Shown one piece after another: positions 1 through 12,443 of a DNA stretch of 64,000 nt. A model generated the notes under the pieces. The model was not told the DNA's origin and ran no database searches. It saw only the letters and a list, made by a program, of their open reading frames with translations. The DNA comes from Nageia nagi. Lineage: Eukaryota; Pinophyta. Numbering within the stretch: the first letter of the stretch is position 1; each line of letters starts with the position of its first letter. The translations under genes and the position numbers were made by a program. Location of the stretch: the NCBI GenBank assembly GCA_050084985.1, contig JBITNC010000002.1, positions 34,410,001-34,474,000 of the forward strand, in the 5' to 3' direction.

Positions 1-1254
1 GAAATTCAAATATCTTATCCAATAAATCAATTCTTTACTATCTTCCCACAACTAGAGATTTAATTTAGCTGATTAATTGAATTATCTATAATTCTTAATT
101 CAACTAAGAATTATAATTGAATGGTGCATACAAGAAAACTTATTTTATTTCATTACTTCAACTATTATTTTATAAAATTTTACTTTCCAATTGAAAAAAA
201 AATTATTTACAAATCTTATTTAATTTTCACTATTTTTTATTATTTAGAAAGAAAAATAAAATTACTTAAATTACTTGTAAAAAATTAATTTATAAAAATT
301 GAAGCATTTTCAAAAATTTATAAAGGCCATGGATCATGAAAACTATAACCTAGGTTGAAATATTGAAAGCAAATAAGGTGTTAATGAAACTCATCTCCTA
401 GGCACTTTTGTTGAAATTAGAGAGGAAGAGGTGGCATTTCTAATAGTCAAGCATTGAGGAAATCAAGTTCAAAAGTAGTAAGAAATTGAAGATATTGTTG
501 GTTATACCATGCTCAAACTGATCTAAAAGAGTTCAATACATCAAGTTCAAAAGAAATAAGAAATTGAAGGCATTGTCAGTCATACCATGTTCAAACTGAT
601 CTAAAAGAGTTCAATTCTTCCAACTTATTTTCAATTAATATGTAAATTTGGTATTAATCTAAAAAAATGTCTCAAACTTTTTTTTTATTGATGAATAAAT
701 TTCGTATTAATCAAAAAAATATAAAATTTTAAAGGACCTCCACAAACCAATACTACTTGGTATTAGTATTTATAACTTTTAATTTGAAGAAAACAATTCT
801 GACTATTAAAAATAAATAAAAATTCAATTCCTCAAACTATACGCCCTAAATATTAATATGAAGAAAATATTTTTCTTAAAATATAATTTTAAAAATAAAC
901 ATATTAATAATATCACAAGCATAAAATCCATATTTCATGTTTAGTATCATGCCCCATTTTTTCCTTAGGTATTAATTGTCCATTTAGGTTATTTCACATT
1001 TTCAAGGATAGTTATATGCACTTTAAAAATGTATATGTGATAGAAAATATATTCTTAACTTCATTTTTCATTAACGATATAGGGAAGAAAATGTATTTTT
1101 CTTTGTATGGTGGCTTGAGGATAGTCTCCGCTTTGTTAAGTTGCGGACCCCCACCGTTGGCCATGTTTTTCGAAATTAAAATTCAATAAATAAAAATATA
1201 AAATATATTTTTTAAATTAAAATTTATGTTATATATTTATTTTTATGAATAAAC
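1..1254. other. AT-rich spacer, no gene seen
   Basis: No reading frame with recognisable protein character on either strand. It holds the 78-bp tandem duplication described separately and long A/T runs. A slightly more GC-rich patch near 1110-1165 shows nothing recognisable. Confidence 0.7.
463..618. repeat. 78-bp tandem duplication
   Basis: Two head-to-tail copies (463-540 and 541-618) start TCAAGTTCAAAAG and end CTAAAAGAGTTCAAT. They differ at only about 8-10 positions. No coding sense is evident. Confidence 0.85.
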
Positions 1255-1271
1255 TTGTTGATTTTTAATAG

Positions 1272-1277
<6 letters not shown>

Positions 1278-1337
<60 letters not shown>
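1278..1337. repeat. (AT)n microsatellite
   Basis: About 30 uninterrupted AT dinucleotides. The short open frame across it encodes only alternating Tyr-Ile and is not a gene. Confidence 0.97.
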
Positions 1338-1342
<5 letters not shown>

Positions 1343-4300
1343 GTTATTTATTTTATTTTATGCTATTTATGTTATTTTATCATATAAAAATAAAAAGCAT
1401 TTTATCTAATAATGTTATTCTATGTTATTGTATCATACAAAAATAACATAAATATTTTTCATTAGATTTATTTTTTATATATGATTTGTAATTTTTTATT
1501 TATCTTGTATTTGTATGGATTATCATAATGTGATTTTTTAGGAGATTTGAATTCGTTTTCAACATTTTCCTCATAAAGTTATCTCTTTAGAAAATAATAA
1601 TTATAACTAATGGGAGAAATAGAGTGATATTGGAGCAAAACAAAGTCAATGACAAGTACTAGATATACATTACGAGACAAAAAATATAGACATGATTAGA
1701 AGAGTGTCAAATTATACAAATAGTGTATGAGAGTCATTGAGAGAGCACTTGAGGAAGCAACAAATCTAGGGGGTGGTGGCCTACATTCATGAAAAATAGA
1801 TGAAGCCCTACTCAAAAGGAATCTAGGGGGTGGTGGAATAGATGAAGCCCTACTCAAAATGATAATCTTTTGTTTGATTTAGTTAAACTTCAACTCCATG
1901 AAATCATTTGTAAAATATGGGGCAAACACCTAAGCTTCGATATGCTTCAATAATTTATTTAGGAATAATGGTGATCAAAAAATTGGATTAATAAGTAGAA
2001 AGGAGTGCTAATGCTAATGCTAATGTAAGAGCCAATGTTGGGATTCTAGCAAAATCAGGTGGTAGTGCTTCAACGGATCATGGAGAGAGGTGTTTGTTTC
2101 ATCTAGGGGAGTCGAGAGACTTTATTAGACATGTTTATTTCATGGACCATTGTATAACCTCTTCATCTTGTTAAAGACCTGAATTGAGAAACCTTAAGTG
2201 GATTATAACTCAAAAAACTACATTGAACAACAATGCCAACGTTGAGCTAAACACTAATGTTGGGGATCTTCTAAAGTTACAACTTCGTATATTGGGACTT
2301 GACTTAAATGTGCTTTTACTCATTTTTGGTTACTTTTTGTTTAGATTCCTATGCAAAAACCCTAGTACAAGTGTTTGTGTAGTAGAGTGTATTCCTAGGA
2401 AGTTTTGAAGAAGTTATAAGTATTTCAAGAATAATTGAGTTATGGAGGTCATGTAACCATCCAAGAGACATCGATTTCCATTACACTACTTCCTTTAATT
2501 TCCAAGAAGCCTAATTTCATGCATAAGGGAGGAAAATAAGGAGAGATAGATACAAAAGCATAGGAGATGGGAATGACCTAGTGAGGTGATTCTTATGGTG
2601 AGATTATCAGTTCTATTATTTGAAGAGTGTGAGGTTACTAATGGAGGCCAAAATATTGCTAAAGTAAGGAGGCTTCATAAGAAGGAAAAATCCTTTCAAT
2701 TCTCCATGTTATAAAATTGATTAGATAGAAAATATCATAGCCATACTAATCAAAGTAAGAAAATAATAAAGGATGAAGAATAACATAGTTATTGTAAGCT
2801 ATTCTTTTCATGTATTAGATAGATAACATAATGTGATAGTGGTAATTGTATTATGTGAGAGCATATTGTATTTGTGAGATATATAGTATGTGGATCTAGT
2901 ACATATATGAGAAAACATGAGAAAGAGTTCCTTCATTATTAATGTTCTAAGAAGTTTTCTAGAAGAAGTAGAGATTGAATCATGAAATAAAAAAAAGAAA
3001 AATGAAGGTTCATTAATGAAGAACTACTAGAAAAAATGCAAAATAAAATATTGTTGCAGAACCAACACTGATGATAGCATCAACATAAATGTTGTTTTAG
3101 CAATAGAAAAAATAAGAAGAAATTGGTCAAGAAGGGGAAAGAAGATCATGGGAGCTAGAAAGTATAAATGTCCACAATATTAAGGAAACACTCGGACTAC
3201 TTGTGATTGTAGCTTCTAAAGTCTTTGGAAAATGAAAAATTAGAAAAAATGCTTATAAAGGGGATGTACTCTCACATTGAGAGGAACTTCTATAAATCTT
3301 ATTATCATATTGTGCATGATATTTTTATTATATTTTCCATGCATTTTAATGATCAATAGGTTGTGTATTAAATGAAGACATAAATCTTTTAGCCAAGATG
3401 TCAATATACACTAGGTCGTTGATGTTGAGACTAGCATGGACATTTGCTCTAGCATTAGTATTAGGGAAGTAAGTAATTTTGGCTATGAAATTGAATGTCT
3501 ATCTTAAAAATAAAATGCAATATAAAATTTTGAGGATCCTTTGAAAGTCACAATTTTAAGGTGAATACAAATCAAATGGTATTGTAACACAATGCTAATT
3601 ATGTCCCTAAATACCTTTTTAATTCACATTTGATATCTAAATATTATATATAAAATAATTGAAGGTAGATATATATATAGTTATTCAGTCAAGAAGGTAT
3701 TTTTATGGGTCCTTGGACACTTAGTTTCAACCCTCTAACTAAAGAAGTTGAACGTTTTCTAGTCTCTATAAATTTTTATGATCTTTCTTTTAAGATATGG
3801 GGAGAAAACATTTGAGAGAAAATTGATAATTTGATTTGTCTATTCCAATATATGGATAACCAAACAAAAGAAAATATATCCAAAAATTTAAAATTAAGTA
3901 AAGCACGATTGGATATTAGGACGAATACCTCTACTTCTTGGCCTTAATTCATTATACTCTCTTAAAAATGGGAACATATATGGGCTACTAAATTTAAATA
4001 TCAAAACTTTCATCTTCACTTTTGTGGCTATCAATAGTGTGGACACTTGAATTTTAAATTCCCATTCAATTGATACCATCCTAAAATAGTTGTAATGGCC
4101 AAGGAAGTTGAAACAAAAAAGATATCTCCCCAATAAGAACCAAATGAAAAATAGCAAATTCAACAACAAATATCCGAAATCAAAATAGTTAGATGATTAG
4201 GAACCATAAGAATACTATTATAAATCTAGTTAAATGTAAATAAAAAATAACTACTCTAGTAAATATTCATATGAGTAAATACGATTCTTCCATTTATAAT

Positions 4301-5690
4301 TTGATTATAGAAATTAGTCCTCTTATTAAGAATAAAAGAATATAAATCAAATAACTAATAAATGTTCAACCTAACCATATGTAGGAAAAATACTCCATTT
4401 AGTAAAGATTTACCAAAATACATCGAAGCAATTAATTCTTCTAGTAAACTTTTTGATAATAACTATGAATATATGGATGTTGTTTTGTCAAATGAGAAGG
4501 ATAAATATGAATATGTCACCATTATATACAAGCTCAAATGTCTAAAATTTAAAAATTCATTCTCAAATTTAAAAATAATAAATGAAGACAATTCAATGCT
4601 ACCATAGACCAATAAAAAAAAAGACTAAAACATAATTAGTAAAAATTGAATAACCATCTTCTTGGCTATGGAATACAACATAAGATATGATTTTTGATAA
4701 TAATTGTAAATTATTATTGATTATAATGATAGTATTACAGTAGGTGATCAAATTCTTGAAAATAAAATTAGAACCAAGTCATTGGTAGTGTAACAATTGG
4801 TAAACATTTTTACAATCATATTTTATATGCACCTAATTTAGCCACTAATCTTATTTATATAATATAGTTTTCTTATCAAGGAAAAAATATCTAATTCCAT
4901 GACTAAATGTATACTATAAAGAATAATGTAGAAAAGATAATTGGTGAAGGTGATCTCTCCAAGAACAGTTTTACACTAGCTTCTTTTTATCCAGTATCAC
5001 AATTGATGATGCTTTTTCACTTAAGACTATATATCAATCATCTTTCTACATCAATAAGTGCAATACATTATGTAGTGTTGACAAATATATCTATCAATTA
5101 AAGATTTTCCTTATCTTTTATTTTCATGTTCATAACTTTTTTAAAACTTATCATTCAACCAATATAATATCTATTAATTTGTACCTAATTTTAATATAAA
5201 TGATGATATACGATATTTTTATTTATGTATCTCAATATATTATAATATTAGATAACTTGATAATTATCTAATATTATTTTCTCTCTTTCTTTATGCAAGG
5301 GATTGGCATCAGTGTTGGATTCTAGGCATGCATTTTTGGAGGTTTAGTTTCCTATAAAAAGAGGAAACATTAACATGGGATGAATATTAAATTTTTATCT
5401 TGATAGAACCATGTACATATCTTAAGTGTTCTTCAACATTACCTATTAATATTGAGATATTTTCTATCAAACAACCTCTTATTTATATTTTTTATATTAT
5501 TATGTTGATATTGATGCTTGTTGATATTTTATTTTACTATACATATTATTTTCAAGGCTTGATGTATGTATTAACTAGTATCAACGTAAAACCTAAAAAC
5601 ATCCTAGGGCTATTTGATAAAATTGCATAGAGACTTTTCATACAAGGTTCTTTTACTATGACAAGGCTATAATGATGCATATAATATAAT
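1338..5690. other. AT-rich spacer with scattered short ORFs, no supported gene
   Basis: Several frames of 60-90 codons occur (for example 2184-2408 plus, 3894-4169 minus, 4362-4607 plus, 5400-5630 plus). None has a motif, a biased composition or a neighbour that supports it, and all are of the length expected by chance. A local duplication lies at 1763-1859. A stretch near 3130-3230 could be read as a broken Cys-rich knuckle, but too little remains to name it. Confidence 0.6.
1763..1859. repeat. imperfect short tandem duplication
   Basis: AATCTAGGGGGTGGTGG followed by ATAGATGAAGCCCTACTCAAAA occurs twice (1763-1817 and 1820-1859). The second copy lacks about 15 bases in the middle. Confidence 0.8.
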
Positions 5691-5702
5691 TTAATCATCA
5701 AA

Positions 5703-6249
5703 CTAAGGTTCTTTTGATAAAATTGCATTAATTTTACAAAAATGAATCCAAGAAGCATAACATTCTTTAAGTGAGTCATTTTCACTTTGCATACAACTTT
5801 CCCACCAAATAAGTGCATTTCCACTCATCTTAAGAGTTGCTAATTTAATCCTATCATCATCTCTTATAATTCTTTGTATTATACAATACACTTCAATTTG
5901 TTTAATCTAATGATCTAATTTTTTTAGCATTCACTTCTCCATCAAAAGTAGGAAAATCAAATTTAACTTCAAGCTTCAAAGGAGAATTTTGAAAGAAACT
6001 ATTTGTATCCTCATTGCTCATTTTTTTACCTTTAGTATTCTTATTTTGTTGCTCTTGGAAATGTTGAAATTGAAGAGACATTTTCTAAAACATTGAGGTG
6101 AGATTAGCAAGTTACTTTTCCAAATTAGTTCCTCCTTCATTGGCCATGGCAATCTCTCTTTGCTTCTTTAGCCAAATCCTAGAACCAATCTCAGGATCTC
6201 CTTTTACAATTTCCCTTTCTCTTCTCTTACTTTGAAATCTAGTATTCAT
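5703..6249 (-). pseudogene. Ty3/gypsy retrotransposon gag remnant
   Basis: Read on the minus strand from an ATG at 6249, the frame begins MNTRFQSKRRERE and holds a basic, Gln/Asn-rich N-terminus. It continues to the hallmark gag segment FDFPTFDGEVNA and, after a frameshift near 5890-5910, to DDDRIKLATLKMSGNALIWW. These are the classic parts of the plant retrotransposon gag domain, the capsid-like protein that builds the particle. Three or more in-frame stops and the frameshift make it non-functional. The match ends near 5703, and no zinc knuckle, protease or polymerase follows, so the element is truncated. The frame sits just downstream of a tRNA-Met-type primer site (6316-6330), which fixes the orientation and the start. 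Confidence 0.85.
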
Positions 6250-6315
6250 GCAAAGACAATTCCAAAAACCCAACAACAAAACTTATAAAATATAGGTTAA
6301 TCCCAATTTAATCAA

Positions 6316-6330
6316 CTCCTCTAATACCAA
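6316..6330 (-). other. retrotransposon primer-binding site (degenerate)
   Basis: The minus strand reads TTGGTATTAGAGGAG, close to the TGGTATCAGAGC site complementary to initiator tRNA-Met used by many plant LTR elements. It lies about 70 bp upstream of the gag ATG, the expected position between the 5' LTR and gag. Confidence 0.65.
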
Positions 6331-7230
6331 TCATGATCCATAAACCATAATATTAAAATTTAATATTAAGTCTCTTCTAAGATCATTCCACACTCAAATT
6401 TAATTAAGTGCTTGTAAGGAAAATTTATAGAGCCTATATGTAAAATTGGAGAATAAAATTGAACTCCAAACATATAAAAATAAGCAAATTTTACCCTAGT
6501 TCACCCAATGTGGGCTACATCTAGCAACAAAAGCTCTCTTTAATAGTGGGTGGAATTCAAGTGCATAAGACCTTCACATTCCTCCAACACCTCTTCTCAC
6601 ATTCACATACAATCCTTCAGCTCTAAAAATCACCATAAAACTAAACTATTTTCTCCAAGAATCCTTCTCCTCAATACATCTAAATGACCTCCTTTTTGTA
6701 ACAAAATTCATGCTCAATTTTAGAGTGTTTTACAACTAGGATCCAATATAAATATTTAAGAAACACCTTGGTCGCTCAATTTTAGGCCCAAAACAAATTA
6801 CAAATAAGATGACACATTTGAAATACTCAAATACATGAAATTATCTCTCAATGGATGAAGCCAATGAGAAAATGCCACTTTGCAACTTGTAAATAGTCTA
6901 AACATGAAATCTAGCCTCCAAACGCACCCCATTTCACTAACAAAATTGCAAACTTCAAAATGCAATAACTTTTGATCACAAATTTGGTTTCATGAACCAT
7001 AAAAAGTTCTAAAAAGAGGACAAGGAGATCTAAAAAATTATGTAATATTTTTTTATGTTTTTGTATATGTTTTTTTGAAAACACACAAATTTTTAAAACA
7101 CCATAACTTGCACAAATGTGATTGAATTTTCAATCCAAAAGAAGTGTTGCAAAGCTAAAGACAACTGAACATGTCAAACACACTAAATAAGAATTTTTTG
7201 AAAACTAAGAGGATCCAAATTTTGGATCAC
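6331..7230 (-). repeat. probable 5' LTR of the gypsy remnant
   Basis: In minus orientation this stretch ends directly against the primer site. It contains a TATA-like TATTTATATTGG (about 6750) followed by leader-like sequence, as expected for an LTR. The outer boundary is not defined because no second LTR copy lies in the window; the end given is only the region where character changes. Confidence 0.35.
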
Positions 7231-7819
7231 CATTAGGTTGAGGTTAGATTATTAGCTTCATTCTTCTAGGAATCTCATTATTCATCCCTTCTAGATTGAA
7301 TATCACTTTCATTCATTGTAATAGGGTACATGTTTATATCTTTTATTAATTGATTTTGATAGGTTAAGTTCAATTGGATCATTTTAATATTTTATGTCAT
7401 TCTTGTTACTATTATTTCATAATTGATTGGTTAAATTGAATATTATTAAATAACCCTAATTATTATTATTTTAGTTATAACATGATTAAAAAATCTAATG
7501 GAGATGGGGTGATAACCATTTAGTATCTTAAAGTGGTTCATCTTTATGGTGAACATTATGTGGATACAAATTCATAAAGACATGTGACATAATGATGTAG
7601 CATGTGCACATAAATTAAGTTTTGTATGTATTCAAATATAAAATTTGATAAGTTATTATACGGTTTTGTATCCAATAATGATGATGTTGGAGAAAATCTT
7701 ATCTCCAAGTTTATTCCATAAAAGAGCCTTAAATAGGAAAATACATAGGAGAATACCATGGGTGGATAACACATGGTTTTCCATAAATCCATGGTATTAG
7801 ATTTATTACAAATGATAAT

Positions 7820-8734
7820 GATTCATCTAGAGTATTTATTAAAGTTTTTTATGTTATATACAGAAAATTTATTATTGCCACTATTATTATTACTAGATAC
7901 ATAAATACTATTACTAATCCTTATCATTCCTCCCAACAATAGAAGCATTGGTAACCAATGCATCCAAATGAGAAGGAATATGATAATGAGGAAGTTGACA
8001 AGGATCAACAGTAGTTGATAGACAATGATTATATAATGAAATGATGTGGAAGAAGATTTCCAATAAAGGTAGTCAAACAAAGAAGGTTTGATGCATGAAA
8101 CATACAAAAAAGATATCTGAAACTTGATATGAAAACTAAGATCCTTAACTTTTTATTGTGTTAACATTGTTCCATATAAGAATGGATATGTTGTAGAAGA
8201 AACCTTTATAGAAGCAAATGCTTGAGAAATAGTAAAAGTATCATAAAACTCCTAATGTAAGATGAAGGAAGTAAGAGATGTCTCCAAGGCAACAATAGTA
8301 TAAGGACATGATGGCTCATCAAAATAAGGAAGGTTCGCCATAAGAAAGTTCCCAAAATTATATATATGATCCAAATATGGACGAACACCAAATAAGGATG
8401 TAAGCTCCTCATGAAGATCAATAACATCATCAACATTTGACTCAATGAAAAAAGAAATAATGTTATCCAAAAATTTAATACTTATCTCATTCTATAGAGA
8501 TGAAGGAGTTCCTATTGGATGAGGTATTTGGAAATAAACATATTTTTCCTCTTCATTCATCTGAAGATCCAAGTTGTTCATAAGTTGAGATACCTCCTAA
8601 GTTATCTGAGCAAGTAAATCACTAACATCTATTTGTGTGTTGAGAAAATTAATTTGAGCAATCAATATATCTAATACATGAGCAAGATGTATGACTTGTA
8701 ATGTTAAAGTAGCAGTAGCCATGATAAAAAAATA
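7820..8734 (-). pseudogene. decayed long reading frame, unknown protein
   Basis: From an ATG at 8734 one frame can be followed for about 300 codons, interrupted only by four stops (TAG three times, TAA once). It starts MATATLTLQVIHLAHVLDIL and contains VIDLHEELTSLFGVRPYLDH and NLPYFDEPSCPYTIVALETS. The second half becomes rich in Leu/Ile. Three of the four stops follow Thr, Leu or His where a Gln codon (CAA/CAG) mutated to TAA/TAG would be plausible, which suggests an ancestral protein. I do not recognise the family. A lineage-specific retroelement gag-like protein is possible but unproven. No splice sites or partner genes help. Confidence 0.4.
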
Positions 8735-10181
8735 TTAAATATTGAACACCTCCCAATAAAATATTTGAGCCTCTCAAATAATCTGATTCGAAAACATGAT
8801 CTCATAAATATGGAATTAAATGCAAAGGAGCTCAAATATTGAACTAGATGCAAAATGAAACTTTAAACAAAAAGAAAATATGTAATCCAAAATGGTTAAA
8901 TATATACAATTTTTACCTCTAAAATAAAAATAATGAATTGCTTCCCAAAAAGAAGAAGATGAGTGGTCTACCAAATGTTCCAAATTAGAAGGATAGAGCA
9001 CACCACATCAACAAGGTATTCATCCAAGAATGCAACTCCAAGGTAGTCTGAATCAAGTGATAGGATGATGCCTTCAAATTGGAGGTGTGGATGTATGACT
9101 TAAATATGGCATGTAGTTATATTATTTTTTGAATGTATCATTGCCAATGAAATAGGTATTATCTATTATGTATAAAATTACTTAAAAAAACCTATAGATG
9201 GAAGAAGATCACTAACACTCATGGATGAAAGTTGAAAATAGTGTACAAAATAAGTTTACATATATTTCTCGAGTCACACTCATAGATTCCCTAATCACAA
9301 CAAAGAGTCATTTTATTTTTATAAATTAATAAACTTCTATTTATTCTTTACAAGTTAATAATTCTTATTATTAGACAATTTTTCTATCAATTATGATGAA
9401 GATATATAAATGAATATATCTATATAGATATAAGGTAAATTGATAGCTCTTTTGATAATATGTTATAGTTTCCTTTGAGGATTACATAATTCCGAAATTA
9501 TGTTGAAATCAAATTTTCATAAGCATGATGACTCGTTAAACTTAGGCAACTATATACTAATAATTATTATAAAGTGACTAATACAATAACTCAAGTAACA
9601 TGTACAATGACTACACACGCTATGGTATCTTGTAAGATTTAATTGTGGGAATATGTTAATAATCACCCTAGATTACTAATCCATCTAGCCTTGGTAAATA
9701 CATTAAAAATTGCTCTTTCAATATCAAAACCACTTCTAATATTGAAGAACCTATCAAAATTTGACAATATCAATGTATTCTAAAATAAAATAACTTAACA
9801 AAAAATATTCTATAGATATATTCATTCTTAATATCTTATCATTCTTGTATGCATTCCTTTCTATTAGAATATTCTATTTTATTTTGAATATATATAAACA
9901 TTTATCAGAAAAAAAAAAAGTATGATTAATATTTTTAGAGTACCTTAAATACTCATTTCATAGTCAACTTAACCTCTTAGATTCATCCCATCACTACTTC
10001 TATCCTTGAGCTCCTCCATCTACGTGACATAATAAATAACAAATGAAAAATACACAATCTAAAAAATTATTTATGAACGCAACATTCATCAATATATATA
10101 AAAAGATTTTGAATTTAGAAATATAAAGATTAAAAGTACTTTTGATGATCACATACAACAGGAGACATTCATGTATAGACA
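8735..10181. other. AT-rich spacer, nothing recognised
   Basis: No coding, repeat or RNA signal can be supported. An A-run lies near 9911-9921. Confidence 0.6.
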
Positions 10182-10996
10182 TTAGAGGTTGCCATCATGC
10201 TTTACGAACGCCTCAGAAGGACCAAGGCTTGCCAGTCCATTATCTCTGGCATGTTTCTCAAATTCATGGAAAACTGTGGGTTTGTAGTATTCTGGATTTA
10301 TCAGTATGGCCCTATATATTCTTTGCACCCAATCGGGAGCATAATTATTCATATTTAACCAGCCTTCGCATTTATCTTCAAAGGTATTCATGTAGCTGCT
10401 CAAATCTACCTCAAGACAGCAATGACACAGCTTCAAAACCAGATTTGATAGTTCTATCATTTTGCCGGCGTATGACTCTACCGTTTCACTGCCAACAAAA
10501 ACAAGAAAGAAGCAGCAAGCATTAGCAATCATACAGAAAGTACAGTAACTAACTGGAGTTTTTGAACACGTTCAAATTCGATTATTTATTTACCGGAATT
10601 CGGGGTTTCCTTCTGGCCATAATTTGTTACAAATGTGGGGAATTGAATTGGAATTTGTTACAGAGCGTCCGAAAATATCAAGCCCTCGGGCGTAGGGCTG
10701 ATGGGGTCTTTCACGCCAGCAATATAACCTGTATAAAGCAAAGAAGAAATAACTCTTTCTTTCACCTCCTTTGGCTCCCTAAAGAATTTGCGAGCAGCTG
10801 AATCCAAATTTCCAATAAGAGTTTGTGGGATTCCATAATTGATTATTCGGAAGAATCCCACCTTCTCGCAGGCTTTCCTGAGTGCAGTGAGTAAGCTTTT
10901 GGGAACATCTTCTTGTGTTCCTTTAAAACAGAAATCCGATGGAAGGAGGGAAAGATCTATGACCGCAATCGTCCATGGTATATTGGTAGAATTCAT
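10182..10996 (-). pseudogene. 2-oxoglutarate/Fe(II) dioxygenase pseudogene, two exons, catalytic core missing
   Basis: Exon 1 (10996-10594) starts MNSTNIPWTIAVIDLS and carries the DIOX_N hallmarks ACEKVGFFRIINYGIP and AARKFFREPKEVKERV. Its end reads LWPEGNPEFR, a signature of this plant family, but only after a 1-base deletion near 10670 that puts a TAA in frame. A 105-bp intron follows. Exon 2 (10488-10182) continues ETVESYAGKMIELSNLVLKL to CEGWLNMNNYAP. There the family would run into the HxD...H iron site and the RxS 2-oxoglutarate site. Instead the frame jumps to a tail with YYKPTVFHEFEKHARDNG, which resembles the family's C-terminus. About 235 codons remain of the usual 310-360. Intact members are cytosolic enzymes hydroxylating hormones or specialised metabolites; this copy cannot bind iron. 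I chose the ATG at 10996 because it directly precedes the conserved domain. Confidence 0.8.
10489..10593 (-). other. intron of the dioxygenase pseudogene
   Basis: The minus strand reads CCG|GTAAATAAATAA at the donor and TTTTTGTTGGCAG|TGAAAC at the acceptor. It is a 105-bp phase-2 intron that splits an Arg codon (CG|T). Splicing joins NPEFR to ETVESYAG exactly as in the family, so the copy is genomic, not a retrocopy. Confidence 0.85.
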
Positions 10997-11380
10997 GGTA
11001 TTTTCTTTATGATACATGAGCAAGCAATTCGCTTCGGATTTGATATTTAAAAGCAAGCGAATTTCCTGAATGTTATCTGCACCTCCAGGTTAGATAAGAG
11101 AATACTATGATTTCTAGATAAGAGGCTAAGACAAACGAAGAAGGCCTCACATTGTGGAACAAATCCAGTGGCCAAATCTCCACCATGCCATAATTTTTCC
11201 CACTTGGAATTTAGTGATATGAAATATCTGGGAGATTTAATGGACCATATGTTTCAGGACCGTAGACGTCAATTACCAAAACAGCAACCTTATCTTCTAC
11301 GTTGAAAATGAAAATATAAATCTGGTTAGCTTTATACACGATGGCTCTGTGTGTACTATATCTCTCCCTCCCCATATTAT
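10997..11380. other. region between the dioxygenase 5' end and the Cop-A LTR
   Basis: This is where the promoter and 5' leader of the minus-strand dioxygenase would lie. I see no clear TATA box and no conserved ORF. The retrotransposon LTR begins 385 bp upstream of the chosen start codon, so any distal promoter is separated from the gene. Confidence 0.5.
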
Positions 11381-12410
11381 TGAAAATATTATTCTCCATT
11401 CCCCGACGTTATTGGGAAACTCTGGGATCTATTGCTGTGCTCCGGGTGTTGCTGATCTCTATTCCCGGGATCTATGTCAGCCTCCAGTCGTCGGGTGTTA
11501 TTACCATCTCCGGGCTTTGTATCAGAGTGCGAGGCTTAACATGCTCCAGGTTGTATCCCATCTTGTGGCGTGGATCTTTCCACCCCGAGCATTATTTACT
11601 TCCCGTGCTCCAGGACTTAGAGATTGGAAGACTTACTTCTCGAACTCTAGACTGTGTTCATTTCCTCCGAGCTGCGCTTCCTCCGGGTGTTAGGCTACCC
11701 TGGGGCCTATTCACTTTTCAGCGGGAATTCCAGCTTCGGGATATAGTGATTTTGGGCTCTATTATATTCGGGACTTACTGTCTACGGGACTTACTACTTC
11801 CGGACTGGAGACTTGTTGCAACCGGTGATTTAAGTGGATGAAATCATCGTTTTAGACCTCAGTCCCTAGGTCTTATTGTGCTATGATGTCTCTTGCTCCA
11901 TAACTTAGATTAACACTCCAAAAATATATATTTAAGGGATTTCTACCTTGGAATTAAATGTTCAATCGTCGACACTAATTTGTGAATACTGACATTAACG
12001 TTTTTGTACAAAAATGATTGATCTACCTTCTGCAACCATTTAATGTGTTTCAGATGTTGTGCATACAAAAATGGTATGAGCTTCCTCTACTCTCTCTAAA
12101 AAGGATGACAGAATTCGTGCATGGAGCCATGCTACATTTAATTGTCTTTTGACCAAATAGCAGGCATATAATATTTTATCTTGGTATAAGTATAGATAGC
12201 CTATGCATAAAAAAAAAAAAGATGGAGGAGCATATTAAATATCCATGTATGTTTTCCTGTTAGCTCTAGGAGAGCCTTGTAAAAATTTTACTTCACTACA
12301 ATACATATATTTTGGTCTCCAAATTTATCTCGTTGTTTATTCCACCTGTTGTTAGCCTCATTGTGCTCTAGCTATACACATTATTTGTTCTCTTCTTTTC
12401 AAAATCTTCA
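11381..12410 (+). repeat. Cop-A 5' LTR (Ty1/copia)
   Basis: It begins TGAAAATATTATTCTCCATT and ends CTTCA directly before the primer site at 12413, about 1030 bp. The first 500 bp align with the segment after the Cop-A polypurine tract (28583-29080), which proves it is an LTR. This half is unusually GC- and CpG-rich for the window (many CCGGG, CCCGGG, TCGTCGG words), while the second half is AT-rich and has a TATA-like TATAAGTATAGATA near 12183. A 166-codon open frame across it (11341-11841) is a by-product of composition, not a gene. Confidence 0.85.
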
Positions 12411-12412
12411 AT

Positions 12413-12425
12413 TGGTATCAGAGTA
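12413..12425 (+). other. Cop-A primer-binding site
   Basis: TGGTATCAGAGTA matches 11 of the 12 bases of the TGGTATCAGAGC site complementary to initiator tRNA-Met. It stands two bases after the LTR end. Confidence 0.85.
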
Positions 12426-12443
12426 GGAGATTTATTAGGTTAA

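Noticed and set aside
1255-1446. 63-codon ORF with alternating Tyr-Ile
   Set aside because: It translates the (AT)n microsatellite.
2184-2408. 74-codon ORF with a hydrophobic stretch
   Set aside because: No start context, homology cue or composition signal; length is expected by chance in this AT content.
3130-3230. KCPQ...CD text as a transposase or SWIM zinc knuckle
   Set aside because: Only about 20 residues, one stop and a missing Cys; too little to support a call.
11341-11841. 166-codon open frame on plus that looks like a membrane protein
   Set aside because: It lies entirely in the Cop-A 5' LTR, and the aligned 3' LTR is full of stops. The frame is open only because the LTR is GC-rich.
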